A program made the translations under genes and the position numbers. A DNA stretch of 64,000 nucleotides, taken from the NCBI GenBank assembly GCA_038501785.1, contig JBAMJR010000070.1, positions 3,812,501 through 3,876,500 on the forward strand. The letters run 5' to 3'. Below the pieces are notes generated by a model, which was not told the DNA's origin, made no database searches, and worked only from the letters and a program-made list of their open reading frames with translations. Positions 49,790-63,149 of the stretch are shown here, piece by piece (within the stretch, counting starts at the first letter, position 1; each line of letters starts with the position of its first letter). The DNA comes from Myoxocephalus aenaeus (lineage: Eukaryota > Chordata > Actinopteri > Perciformes > Cottidae).

Positions 49790-52700
49790 CTACAAACATC
49801 TGTCACACGTTGTTGTTGTTGTTGTTGCTGTGTGTTCCCTTCCCTCCGGCTAAAAGCTGACTGGAGGAACCCGGTGACATGATGATTGCTGGCATCCATG
49901 AAGCTCAAATGCATCCGAGCAGTTTTCCTTCTTCACCCGCTGAGCTCTGTCCGCTGTACCTCCGTGTGGCCTCGCTCTTCGGTGGGCTGCCACAGAGTCA
50001 AAGAGTGACAGATTGTTTTTGCCCTGAGCTCTCCCAGCATGCACTACACCTGACCACTGCACTGCTGAGTCTCCAGATCGACATGTAAACAACTCAGCAT
50101 ATAACACACATGCTACGCTGCTAGCTAAAATCTAACTCAGGCGCTACAATCGTAACTTTTTAAACACCTATTTGCATCAAACATGAAATGCATTTTGTGA
50201 TGCATATCACTCTCACCCTTTTGGCGAGATGACGATCTCTCTTTTCTTGTTATTTGTCTCATCTACACAGGTGGTTGTCCCGATGTGGCAGCGTGTGCTC
50301 GTGTGCCTGTAGGCAGCAGATGCGTGTGATTGGCAGGTGGCGATTGAAGCCCTGATGGGAAAAAAGGACAATGAAAGAGTGACATTTTTTTGTGAGAGAG
50401 GCCATGTATGAAGACACAAGCTGCTGTGGAGAAGGCGGAGAGGTTAATAGCACAGTCCGTCTGGAAGCAGGCACTCCAGATAATCTTCCCTCGGTTGACT
50501 CCTGTTTTGAGCAGCCTGACCCCAAGATATCAGCGTTCCCTTCCACCTGGAAGCTTCATGCTGAAGGTCCATCCCATTACAATATTAATGTCCACAGTGA
50601 AGGATAATGTGTGATGGATCACCAATCATACCCGCCTCCAAATGGCATTGGCAAGAGTTAAGCGCATAAATAATAAAGTGATTTAGATGCAAAATCCATC
50701 CTAAGCGGATTACAAAGGCAGTGGCACCGCCATCAATCGTCATTTTGGGCCAACATGATGCATAGCAAGGAGCACAGGACACAGACACTGGAGTATATTG
50801 GGAAGAAGTTCTCCTTTACTTAGTAGGTAAAGGCAGCATTGTAAAAAAAAATACACCCACTGGAGGCACATGTTATATTCGTGGATCCATTTTGTTTCAA
50901 ATCGTTCTATCCTTGTTGATAACTGGCCAAATACAGTTGGTGCGACGCCATTTGGGAATATTTCCAGGCACTCCTACAATGGACTTTGATGGCATACATG
51001 TTTCTTATTCTCTTAAAGGCCTTTTGTACTGTGTGTGATTTTTTTTGGGGGGGGTCCCATTTGGAAGTTGACAATTGTACGACATAGAGAATGTGGAAAA
51101 ACACGTTGGTAACGTTGGTGGTAGATCAGTGGATTATCGCTGTATGGTTTTTTCCCTCACTGAAAACCAAATTTCCCCTTAGAATAATTAAGATAATCAA
51201 TCAAATCAACACCTCAGAGTAGAGAGAGCAACATTGCAGAATGCTTTTGCAAGCAATGGTAATACTGACGCAAAACAAATAGCCTAATTTCATCATTTTT
51301 TATTTTGCTTTACTCTTTTGCTGACGATGATCAGCATATCTTTTTTTTTTCAGTTTTTGTTTACTAATTTTTCCGTTCATATATTGTATTTCTATGATTC
51401 ACCAGGCGATCTTCACGGGATCTGAAATTCCTCATAATTGATCAAACGCAGTGAAGCAGATTATTACCGAGACATTGATAGACCCGCCTCACACAGTGTG
51501 ACATACAACATCAATCTTCTCTTCTCGGCAAGAAATTGTTTCAGCACGTTTCCCAAGATGTCCGACTATTGCTCCGATGATTAGATCTCTCCGTAAGTCG
51601 CTGAAACACAAAAAGTGATATACCAAAGGTACCCTCTAAGTAAATTGCGACACTTTCTCACAAAAATACATGCAACTCCTTCAATGCTGCTATGAATATC
51701 AGAGGCTTAACGGTCTAAGTGAATACCCGAGGGGGATTTTTTTTTTCTTTAATGTCTATCCAAACCAATCCTCTTGCATTTCCTCCACCTGGCTGCAGTA
51801 ATTCTCTCTCTCTCATTCACCATTAGTATTCACAGGCTCGCATTCCCTTTGAAATTTGCATAGATAATTCCAACTATGTCTACAATAACTGCACAGCTCA
51901 GTAACTTTATTTAGAGAGCCAGGTTTAGAGGCATGAACAGCCATGAGTGAGAGGCCTTATGGGTATTGCAGTATGCAACTAGATGGGCCAATTCTCCCTG
52001 ATCCAACGGACTGAGCTTTGCCAAAGCTAACCCCATAAGGCCCCCTCTGTGTCTTTCATGTCCCCGTGTTTGCTGCTGAGGCTGTGAGAGTATTCAGTGT
52101 GTCTGAGCATGTGTGTGTGTGTGTGTGTCGGGGAGGTCTATGTGTGCTTGCAGATGGGAAACGCTCTAGAATTCTGGTTTGCTTCACACAAACCGTATCA
52201 ATCCATAATCTCGTTCTCCCTCTTTCTGTCTCTTTGCTCTCCGATTCCCTTTCTTCCCACCTTTCCATATCTCTGTGTGTCCTTGCGGGTGATTAGGATG
52301 CACCCTGGTTGTCCGTCTCCTCCCTCATTAATCACGCTCCGAGAGACCGGGCCGGACGCCGAATGCACAGTTGGCCTGACCCAGCGCTCGACAAAAGCAT
52401 TCATAAGAGAAAGCACAGAGCCGTACAATAACATCAACGGTATGGCACAGCTGGATTTATCTGAGCCGTAATGTATTGGATATAAGAACGTGTTTCTTTT
52501 TGTGGAAACAATGCTGGAGACATTTAAAGATTGTCATTGTGCGACTAATAGGCTTTAAAAAAGCCACCCAGGAAACCAGGAAAGCACATTTCCCCGGTCA
52601 GGATATCTTATTGTGTGTGTCTCTCTCTCTCTCTCTCTCTCGCTCGTTCTCTCCCCCCCACCCGCTCTCTTTCAAGCATACTGACAAATGTTTTAGTGGG

Positions 52701-55000
52701 TCATGAGCCACAGTGTGGACAAAGTGAGATGGATTACTGTGTGGATTTTGGCAGGGGAAGCTGAAGCTAATTCTCTGATTAGAAACCTGGGTTCAGAAGG
52801 CAGAGAAACACTGAGCCGTGAATCAGAGTCGGAGCACTCTGGTGCAGAAACCGGAGCATGTGGAGCAGGAATGGGACGATATGAATATGTCATGTCACGA
52901 TTATCTGGGCCGAAACAATTGCTGTTCACAAAAATCATTCTCAGAAATCATTCAAACGCTTAAAATGGAGCAAAAACGTACCAGAATCGCTTTCCCGTAC
53001 ATTTTGTCTGGAGACAATTAGTGGTATTGCATCACAGCTTTAGTATTTATTTTTCACTGAAAAGGATATTCTCTAAAAAATAAAACAATAAGAAATATGC
53101 GAATCATAGATCATACGGTCATGAAAATATCAAAATAGCCGAGTCTGTTCTGTCTTGCATGTTAATTAATGTTACATTTTGTTTTTAATCATGCACTGTT
53201 TTTTTACATCTCTACCAAGCTAGTTATCTTTTTTATGTCACTCATGTAAGGATATTCAGTTATTACAATAATTGAAATAGTAACATCCTCGATCGTCTCA
53301 TCGTCCCATCATAGTGAGGAGAGAACACGCTTGATTTGTCAGCAGGTGTTTTGTTATTTTGTACTTTAGTTGTGGTTATGCAGCAATATAGTGTCGGTAT
53401 TAATTCAGAGTTTCTTCACCTCTTCACAGAGCAACAGGCCAGTTGATATGGAATCATATATAGAAATCTCAAGGGTGCTGGTTGGCTTCTGGATGAAAAT
53501 CCACACGTCAACGTGTCAAAGTGCCCTTGAGCCAAACAAAGAAACCTGCTTCCTCAGCACAAACAAAACACCCAAAAGAAAATCTGTAATGTCCGCCCTG
53601 GATATCCCAGTGGATTCCCAGTGGAATTACATGAACCACCAAAGTAAACAAGAACAAAAAGAAAAAGATTCAAACCATATCCCTTTATAAGTGTAAATTC
53701 CATGACTAACACCTCACTGCAACTGAGATTGTCTCGGCTGTAAAATATGTGCATGCATCAACAATGTGTGTGATCGATACTCCGAAAACAGACTTGTTTT
53801 TTCAACTAATGAATGATGACAGATGCTCTCTGTGATACATGTACACAGGTAACATGGTAGCTCATGTAACTACGTTGATTTTAATTCGATTTGAGCATTT
53901 CAATTGAAATGGAGCTTCCTTTTTGAATAAATTAAACAAAAACAGCAGCAGAAACAGGTATGTGAGGACGAAAGGAAGACAATCAAAGTCTTCTTGAAAC
54001 AAACAAGACTGTTGGGGTTCTTAAAGCAGAGCGACAGAGTCTTGCATCATGTAAAAAAACTGCAGGTGAGCCATCTTTGAAAAGGGTAACTCTACTTAAA
54101 CCCTAATGTTGTGTTTTGGAGATCCCCGGGCCGTATTATAATGATGTATGGTCATTTCTGTATATTTTGTCACCTTTAGCAAAGGTACAAGCCCAGTTTG
54201 TGGCAAAAGAGTGGTTATTACTGCACTCCCTTTTCTACACATTGGGTTTTAATAAGGTCAGAAAAGAAAAATAGTGAGAAGTTAAATCCAATATACAAAA
54301 CACATTTCGGAGAAACACTACAAGTCAATTTGTCAGTTTCTAAGGTACAGTATTAAACTAAAGGGATTGCTTTCCCTTTGTCTGTACCTGCAGGGACAAG
54401 ATCTGAAATATAACATTCATGCCCACATGAGTCAGTAAGTAAAGGGCACATCCATCTCCATTCCTGTCTTCATATCTTCCGTCTGACCGACCAGCCACCT
54501 CGGCCTTCAAAGCTACACATCTTTCCTTTGTCGGGTCGAGGAGGATCCCTGAAGCTCCCGTCCCTCCTCAGCGGTTAGTAAATAGACTGATGGAGGCCCA
54601 GTATGAGGTGAACAGTGGGGGCAGCGGGAAATAAGATTAGCTTGAAGCCGAACAAGCATCCTGGCTGAGATCTGTTCATTAATATTACATCCCGAGAGAG
54701 AGAGAGGGGCTTTGGACCAGTGAGGAAGAACGGAGTAGAATATCTGCATAATCAGGGAGGCCTGTTTACGACGGAGAGCTTATGGGTTCACATTTAAGGC
54801 ACGCTGATGCAGTCGGGTCGGCTTTGAATGAAGAGATCGTTGCTTGACATTCAACATCCGGGTTTTGTTATGAGCAAAACGTTGCTATGTATGCATGTTT
54901 ATGATATGACAACATATTTGGAATCAGCTCAAAGAGGCTGCAGTAGCGGTGTATCAGCCTGTAGTTGATTCAAACCGCTCTCATACCCAGGGAGTCGAAT
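49790..55000. other. Intronic, no gene seen
   Basis: Contains a (GTT)n-type run at 49809-49825, a short GT run at 52111-52127 and a (TC)n run at 52619-52641. No exon or intact element was recognised. Confidence 0.5.
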
Positions 55001-55320
55001 ATCGACTCTTTTGTCGCGCCCCTCGGCGTCTGTAACCGACGCTCAATATTTTCTAGAAACTACGAACCGGTCTTTATTCAGACGCTCAGAGAAAGATGCT
55101 CCGGGAGTGTGAAGGCGTAGTGTGAAGACCGAAGCGTGGGAATGCGACGAGTTGGAACGATAACGTGTTGGAACAGGTTGATCCGTGATACCTGGGCCAC
55201 GGATGAAATGACCACATTTAGAAGGGATCTTTCGGGATGGTTGTGAAAAGAAATAGTCTGGAGCCTTGTATGCCAGCAGCTATAAGAAAGCATAACAATC
55301 AAAACAATCTGTGTGTGTAC

Positions 55321-55375
<55 letters not shown>

Positions 55376-55500
55376 TCATCGACAATCATTGGCGCCAAAG
55401 AAACCTGCGCCAAAGAAACCTGATTGGGGCATCTCACAAGGGTTATAGTTGCTCCCATTTTTCAATCTCCGGTTCCGATCCGTGACTCAAAACAATGATA
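55000..55500. repeat. Atypical block: CpG-bearing flank, (TA)n and small direct repeats
   Basis: A CpG-rich stretch contains the near-palindrome gagtcgaatatcgactc (54992-55008) and cgcgcccctcggcgtctgta, then about 25 TA units at 55323-55372, then two tandem copies of gcgccaaagaaacct (55392-55421). This looks like an interspersed element that I cannot name. Confidence 0.5.
55323..55372. repeat. (TA)n microsatellite
   Basis: Uninterrupted alternating TA of about 50 bp, following gtacg. Confidence 0.98.
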
Positions 55501-57730
55501 CGATCCGAACCGTTATTATCTGTCGCAGCCCCCCGATGTGTATCAAGAGTAATGAGCCTTTTGTGTCGGATTAGTGTTCTTACAGATGCTTTCCTTGTGC
55601 ATGCTGGGAGATAATACTTCAGTAAGAAAGCCGTGTGTGTGCCGCCTTGAAACCGCTGCAGTGCGACCTCTCCACTGTGCGCCAGCTAAGCAGACAGACG
55701 TTCCTAAAAACCTGCCCTTTATCACTCCCACAAGAATTGATCCAGTCAGTCATGTCTGTTTCTTAATTCGCCCCGTAATTGTCGATCCGCACCTCGGGCT
55801 GAATGACGACGAGAGAGAAATCCGGGGGCGGTAAAAGGTGAGAAATGCTTTGTGACTTGTGATTACACATGCAGCGATAATTACTGCGACCCCGGAGGGG
55901 TTTCTGAGGACCCCAAGCTCTCAGGGCTCTGCAGCGCAGACCCTCTGACTCTAACCCCCCCACGCTTAGTGTGCGAATTAGGAATCACTGTGACAGACTC
56001 ACAGGGAAGGCCCCTGCCCATCCCTCCACCCGAATGAAGATGGACAGTATAAACAAAATAACATTAAAAACAGCCCATAACCTCGCCCGGAGCAATCTCA
56101 TGCTCTCCGAAGTGTTTACTTCCCCTCTCACGTTCTCCTCTGCATTCACCCTCCCGCCGTCTCCTCGCTCTCCCTCACGCCACTTTGCCTCCACCCTCCC
56201 TCGTTCCGTCATCCTCTTACTCACAAGGCCCTATTCGCCAATTACGCCACAAATCGGAGGCCCCCGTGAGTCATCGCATCCCGTTGTTAGCGAGGAGACT
56301 ATGACTCACAGCTGAAGGGACGGGACCCGGCCTCGGGCTCCGCTGTCCAGTAAAAAAAAAAAAAAAGGTCACGCTGAGCATCACGGCGGTTAACTACCTC
56401 AAAGTGTATTGCAGTCAACACTTTGCATTAGCCTCCCTGACACCACCCAGACACAGTTTACAGTCGGGCCATAGCCGTCCCAAGGTACTCGGAGAACTGT
56501 TTAGATCACCGGTGCATGACAAAACTGTCCACTTGGCCTTCTCAGACCTCCAAGCTACTGTGCTGTTTCAATGAGCCGCTACGAGGATCACTCCGCCACC
56601 GAGAAGACGCAGATTTGCTCCCGACAAAAGACAGACGCGCAAACTTATGTCTAATTGAATGTACAGCGATTAGACAAAACGTCTGGTACATTGTCCTGAT
56701 ATATTTTTTTTTTGAACAGCCCTTTTCCTCACTTATCTCAAAACTCCTTTCTCAAACTCAGCGTCTTCTCCTTTTATCTGTCTCCCCTCCTTTGTGACCG
56801 GTATGGATTTAATTAAGGAAATCAGTACGGCATAATGACTTCTACCTGAATTGACCTCTCTATGGAGAGAAGAAGAAGGAAAAAAAGCGTCTTGAAGATT
56901 TTGCATATTCTGTGAGGATTTAATTAAAAACACTGAACTGCCCTGCTCTCGCCCCGGTGAAATTCCCTCGGGGTGAGGGTTAGCCGAGGAGATAGCGGGT
57001 AGAAAGGTGCGCGCCGCACCGACAGGGCGACCGAAACGTCTATTGCAGCTGTTGAGGGAGCGGAAGCATAACGCGCAGCTGTCTGCTCCGTGTCTCCAAG
57101 GAATAATTGACAAGCGCAAGCTTTATGCGCACAGGGAGGGGTCGTCTTCAGTATATGAAGCAGCTGTTTTCAAGTGCATGCCTGACCTTGACAACTCCGT
57201 GTGGCACGTTCACACGTCCCCATTAGCCTGTAGCCACGGTGGAGCTAATCGTTTTATAAAAAGGAGGAACATTTGTTGGTAAATACAAAGTGCTTTCAGG
57301 CAGCATACGACCAGACTTTAAATGTGATATATGAAAGCTGGATGAAGAGTAGCAGGACTCTTGTGGGCGACCAAGGTCTCGAGCATCTTGGTTTTCAGGG
57401 TACAGCATGTGAACTTACCTCAGGGGGCCTTCTGGGACTCGGAGTGCTTGAGCTTTAAAAGTGTGTCACCTTTTTTCTTCCCGCCCCCCCGTATGCCTAT
57501 ACCTGTGTGACAGAGTTATTAATGAGCTGTGTCTGTATTTATGCACCTCATCTAACAAGGGAAGATGGGCTGCCTTCGTTACTTTGAGTTGTGGGAGCCG
57601 TCCTGTCAAATGAAATTTGAGCCTCGGCAAAGACGAGCGCTTGTTATAACAAAAGGGGAAATTCATCAAGTGTTCATTTGGTTTGAGATGATGGGTCACG
57701 ACGGTGTCAGTCTCGTCTCCTCATACGTGG
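55500..57730. other. Intronic, no gene seen
   Basis: Somewhat richer in G+C than neighbours between 55850 and 56350, with an A14 run at 56353-56366. The 114- and 128-codon frames have no domain. Confidence 0.45.
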
Positions 57731-57732
57731 AG

Positions 57733-57747
57733 TGTGTGTGTGTGTGT

Positions 57748-57812
<65 letters not shown>
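57733..57812. repeat. (GT)n microsatellite
   Basis: About 39 GT units with one tatg interruption at 57751. Confidence 0.98.
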
Positions 57813-57816
<4 letters not shown>

Positions 57817-58252
57817 AGACATTTCCACTGAGTGGTCACTGAGCACCACACTGTGGTTCACAGCAGTTATTACCACTTGTGATCGTCACCACAGATACAG
57901 TACGTTGCAGTCATTTTTTTTATTTTTTATGAATTCCTCTCTAATTATTTTAAGTTTGTTAAACTTCCTTTTTTGATGTTGAGAGGAAATGTGTGTGATC
58001 TTCTAAAAAACGTGCACAAGTCTGGATTTTGATGCAATCGGGTCGTGTTGAAGGCCTGGAAGCAGAGACGCATACCATAACATTAGGTTGATAAAGTTGA
58101 TCAGATTTAGTGCACATAAAGTTTGTTTGTTCTAAATAAATATGCAATAATAGATGTATATACAGAGATGTTACATATATGTGTTTTATGCATGTGTCTG
58201 AGATATTATTTATAGTTTAACTTGTTTGCATAGTGCTGCAGTCATCAGTGTA

Positions 58253-58253
<1 letters not shown>

Positions 58254-58348
<95 letters not shown>
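58254..58348. repeat. (GT)n microsatellite
   Basis: About 47 GT units without visible interruption, flanked on the right by a tctttgtgaggacc word shared with 59375. Confidence 0.98.
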
Positions 58349-58350
<2 letters not shown>

Positions 58351-58554
58351 CTTGTACAGGCCTTAATTCTTTGTGAGGACCATGTTTTAGTGATTCTGAA
58401 AAATTACAATAATGTTGCGGCACTTTAAAAGGCTGTCTGAGACTTTTTATGTTAAAGGTTAGGATTGGGCATTATTAAAGTGAGACTGTGTCAGAATAAA
58501 ACATGTTCTTTCTCTTACAAATGAAATGTTGTATGCATAAGCAATACCATTAAT

Positions 58555-58596
58555 AATTCAAAACTCTCCGGGTTTAATTCAAAACTCTCCGGGTTT
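58555..58596. repeat. Exact 2 x 21-bp tandem duplication
   Basis: The unit starting aattcaaaactctccgggtt is present twice without mismatch, indicating a recent event. Confidence 0.95.
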
Positions 58597-58599
58597 GTT

Positions 58600-59335
58600 A
58601 ATACATTACTTGGACTTTACATTGCAGGCAAAAATAGCCCAAATCCTCATCTACGTTATTATCTGTAGACGAATGTTCTGGCTTACACTGCACATCAATT
58701 TATAAATTAAACCATAAAAGCCCATAAAACCAACCTCATGTATGTCTTTGATAAGGTCTTTTGTGAAATGTGGGTCAGTTCTGTGTGTTTTTCAACAGAT
58801 TCATTTCTACTTTACAAATGTTGGCGTACTATATTTGAAAACCTATAGATAAATAGAGGAACCATAGCAGATGTGTACAGAACTGGAGACCGACATGTCT
58901 CATTAGATTATAATCTATAAAAAGGGGACATCCTTGGATTGCATTTGTGCAACAGTGACCCCTTCAGGACACAAGAGGAGATGCTTGTACTTACCAGCTG
59001 TAGATTGCTGCCATTCAAAAAGATAACTCATCAGTGTCACACCTACTGTATGTTATGTCTGAGGAAATTAATAATGTAGGCTACAAAAAGAAAACACTTA
59101 AGTTTCATTTTGTAATATTACAGTGTTGAAATTCATGTTTATATCAAGTTATTGCTGCATACTGCAGGGTTTTGTGTGTGACGTTAATCTCTGTGACTCG
59201 ACATACAACTGTAAATCTAAATTTGGCCGAAGTGTAAATGTTAATAGAAGGAAAAAAATGCTGGTGTTTTAGTAGACTGGTGTGCTTTTGACGCATGTAT
59301 TATGGATATGAAAACCAACTGTACTCCAGCTGTGG
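58600..59335. other. Intronic, nothing recognisable
   Basis: AT-rich unique sequence. Confidence 0.5.
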
Positions 59336-59339
59336 TGTG

Positions 59340-59610
59340 TGTTATGCGGATACACACACATCCCATTACTTCTATCTTTGTGAGGACCCTTAAATAAATC
59401 AGTCCCTATCCACGACCCTAATTTCAACCATAACAACGTAATGCCTAATCCTAATCCTAGCCTGGACCTAATATTAATCTGAAATTTAAAGCCACTTCTT
59501 GACCCTCAAGCAGGCCTTTGAAGAAGTGAGGAAACATGTCCTCACTTTCCAAAACATGTCCTCTCTCTGTGGTACTTGGTTTAGACCTCACTATGTAGCA
59601 AGAATAATCA
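59340..59610. repeat. Probable interspersed repeat (ctttgtgaggacc type)
   Basis: The 14-mer tctttgtgaggacc at 59375-59388 recurs at 58368-58381. The text then runs through taatcctaatcctag and two aaacatgtcctc words (59531, 59552). I recognise this as a common fish repeat often found next to CA/GT arrays, of uncertain class. Confidence 0.5.
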
Positions 59611-60290
59611 TCCTCACACACAGATGGTGCCTATTCCTAAATATGTATCTATATCAGTGGAATTTTAAAAAGTGTTTCGGATTTGAACTTTCCTTTAGAA
59701 AGTTAGATTGAGTTCAACATGTCTGTGATATATGTATAAAGACAGAAGGATGTACTCTACATGATGATCATTTACTAGAATGGGATTCAACTCTATATAG
59801 AATTATATATAAGATTCTATAAATGATGAAATATTACTCCTTTAGAGGAAAATAATAGTAACTCCGGAAAAAGTACTCCCCCGTTTTTCCTGTGTAGTGA
59901 GAGCAGATCCTTTGAACAGTTACACATGTCTGATGTGCACTTTGTGTCGTAAAGGTTCTCAACCTTGGAGCATAATTGTGTGTCCTGTGTGATTTATTTG
60001 AAAGTGACATTCTTGTTGGTCTCAGACACGCAGAATAAAAAATGAAGTAGAAATCCACCTCTTTTCTTCTAGAGTGTGGGCAATGGCTCAGTCATCTGTG
60101 ACTCCATTACTTCCAGGAGACATTATTGTCTATGAAGCAGGTTTCTCCAAACCACCAGGGCACTGATAGCTCCTGAGCTGAATTACATTTGGCAGCCTGT
60201 AATGCCTGCATGAATAGCAATTGTGACTAGTTCAACATTTGAATACTTCTAAATTTGATTGTTTGGTACTGTGCTGACCCTGAAAGAAGG
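59611..60290. other. Intronic, nothing recognisable
   Basis: No gene or named element identified. Confidence 0.5.
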
Positions 60291-60292
60291 AA

Positions 60293-60351
60293 GGAGGAGG
60301 AGGAGGAGGAGGAGGAGGAGGAGGAGGAGGAGGAGGAGGAGGAGGAGGAGG
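60293..60351. repeat. (AGG)n microsatellite
   Basis: About 20 AGG units forming a pure purine strand, preceded by gaaagaaggaag. Confidence 0.97.
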
Positions 60352-61030
60352 GATGCTGCAGATTAAGGCCTAAATAAAGAGGATTTACTCAAGAGGATGT
60401 TGGCTGGATAGGCTGGAACATTATAGGGATGGGAGAATATAGTTGTCATTTCTCCCGGACTTTAAAGAGTGAAACCCAAAAATGTAAATAAAGTCTTAAC
60501 ATGTGTATTTGTTTAAACCTATCTGTCAAATAAAATATGATGTCCCCTAGTAAACCTTTACAAAAACAGATTCATTAAAATCATCTTTACTCCATAAAAT
60601 CACTGAAAATGTTGTCGGCCAAACAGACATGTATTAACCAACTGGATGTATTTGACATATACTCTGCTGTATTTTTGAGATACACTATCAATATTATTGT
60701 TGGTTCTGGTTATCGAGTCTGCATGTTTTTTACCGTCTACTTTATCTTCTGTAAATGTATCCAGTTTGTCTCAGAGAGACTCCAAGCATGTGTTTGTGTG
60801 TTATTATCTCTGCAAGGAGATTATGCATTCTGTCATGTGTGGGTGCATCTCTGTGGCTGTCTGTCCGTCCACGGCTTATCTCGCATACTTCTGGACCCAC
60901 CAGCCTAATATTTGACATGCTCATTTAAGCTAATTATGGATTACATAACAAGCAATATTAGTCTTGATTTGCACAGTGGATTAAGACTATTGCATGAATG
61001 TATGTGTGTATGCTTCTTCTTGTGTTGGTA
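60352..61030. other. Intronic, nothing recognisable
   Basis: AT-rich. The 99-codon frame is without domain or splice support. Confidence 0.45.
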
Positions 61031-61034
61031 TAGG

Positions 61035-61200
61035 ACTGCTAGTTAGCTAGTTAGCGGTCACTAACTGTCACTAACTGCTAACTGCTAGTCACTAACTGTC
61101 ACTAACTGCTAACCGCTAGTCACTGCTAGTCACTAACTGCTAGACACTAACTGCTAGTCACTAACTGTCACTAACTGCTAGTTAGCTAATTAGCAGTCAC
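61035..61200. repeat. Imperfect minisatellite built from cactaactgctag words
   Basis: Permutations of cactaactg, ctagt and tcactaact repeat through the interval, bounded at both ends by actgctagttagcta-type sequence whose tails (ttagcggtcac and ttagcagtcac) nearly match. Confidence 0.9.
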
Positions 61201-61204
61201 CAGC

Positions 61205-62215
61205 AGAGTCCTGCAGGGTGTTTGGCGAACAGAGCTAACGGCTAATATAACTAAACACACGGTGGGACTGACAGCTTCTATGCAGAGGAAGCGTTAAACG
61301 GCCAACATGAAGGGTTACACGGCGAGCGGCAGTTCGGCTGTAAGGAGCCGCTGCAGACAGCTGCATAGATTACAACGAGGGCTTATCTGTTACATGAGCC
61401 ATGAGAGGGAAAAATGTGTCTCGTACGCCCGCAGTTTAAACTTGGTGCAAACCTAGTTTATATTCGTTCAATCAAACATTACATCAGTGGTCGTTGCAGA
61501 TACACCTGGCAGAGATCTGCACTCCACTGAGAGCACTTTTCCAATTTGTTATCTTTATTTTATGCTCTGTAACAGACCGGCTGCCATGTGGTTCTCCGTC
61601 TTTTGCCCAAGGCATGCTGGGATAGATGTCAGCTCCCATGTGGTCCTCAATAGAAATCAAACGGATGAATGATCAGCCTTTTTACGGCCCAATAACGAAA
61701 GCCAATTTTGGAATGAAGCTAAATCCACCATACAACAATTTGTTTTATCCCTGTGATTTAAAAAAAATTGCACAGAAACACAGAAAATGACCCTTTTACA
61801 CTACAAATTAGAGCAAAACATCAGGTGATAGACTTCTTGAGTTTGCCCACTGACAGTGATAACTTGAAGACACATTTTCCGATGTAGTTTTATTTACATA
61901 TAGGGGTTGAGTCAGCTGAATAAGAAAATGCCCCCATGAATATAAAATCCCCCGGGCTGCTATCACACACCGTCTCTACATCTGTCTCTCTGGTGCTCAG
62001 CTTTTAACGAAATACCACAAACTAATCTGTCAACATAACAATAATATTCATTATATTTTAGTGTAGACGCTGTCATGCTGTTTGTTCTCCACTAGAGGGC
62101 GCACTCTTCCTTCCCATGTTTGGAATTCAATCAACACTTGAACAAGCAGGGAAGCTCCTGTTGAAAACCTGATGAGAGGTTTTTGCTTTCAGAGGGGGCG
62201 AACTCATCAACGGCA
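61205..62215. other. Intronic, nothing recognisable
   Basis: Unique-looking. The wording cactagagggcgcactc at 62091-62107 resembles the end of fish repeats but is too short to place. Confidence 0.45.
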
Positions 62216-62218
62216 GAA

Positions 62219-62220
<2 letters not shown>

Positions 62221-62278
<58 letters not shown>
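62221..62278. repeat. (GT)n microsatellite
   Basis: Twenty-nine uninterrupted GT units. Confidence 0.98.
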
Positions 62279-62279
<1 letters not shown>

Positions 62280-63148
62280 GCATCGGAGATTATGTAAGCG
62301 CGTGGGTTTGAGCTCTCATTGTAAATGCAGTTAATTTAAATGAACAGAATGCACAGTTATATAAATAACAAGCCTCGGAGCCTAATAGTTTGTTTGAGTT
62401 TGTCTGTGTATTTTTTTGACACCTTGACACCGGTTCCGTCAAATTGGACCGAATTCAAACAAATGAGTCGTTGAGGCTTTGCGAGCTTAGTATCTGCAAA
62501 GAGAAGCACTTTGCTGTCACAGACTGCTAAGCACTTGCAGCAGTTGATATGTTTGCAATTACTCAGCACCAAAAGCAGTGGCTGTCTAATTAGCTAAGTG
62601 AGGCTGTAAGTCAAAGGCCAATGAGATGTGAAGGCTTGAGCAGATGTACATCCATCATGTCAGAAATCTTCCCCCTGGACATCCGCTGCATCCCTCCATC
62701 TTTAAATGAGGGTCATTTGTTAACAGGGAGTGTGTTTCAAAATGCCAGCAGACTGTCTGAGCACTTCTTGTAGGAAGCTCTTTGAATCTTTTCAAGGTAA
62801 TGATGTGCTCCGTGCTTTAAAGACTCGTTGAGGTTATAAACAGGGTATATTTTTTTCTCTCCATGTCCAAGTTAACACTAGGTTGGGTATTTCTTCCCGG
62901 TACTATGGAAAATGATGCGCCTGCAGTTGTTAATTAAAATCAGTCTAACTGGATGTAACTACCCCGGTGGTGCAGAATAGCAAGGCAAACTACAATGGCT
63001 GCTTAGGAGAGGTGTTATTATATTACCAGCAGTGATGGATAGTTACTGTGGGGAAATTTCAGCACTGTGGTCCTGGGGGAAGATGTGCATATTAGAGTTT
63101 TTCCCCTCTCTCCCACATAATATTGCCGATTTACATAATTCAATATGT
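62280..63148. other. Intronic, nothing recognisable
   Basis: No gene or repeat identified. Confidence 0.5.
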
Positions 63149-63149
63149 G

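Noticed and set aside
49462..49914. 150-codon - strand frame with Cys-Val runs
   Set aside because: It is the translation of two CA arrays and a SINE.
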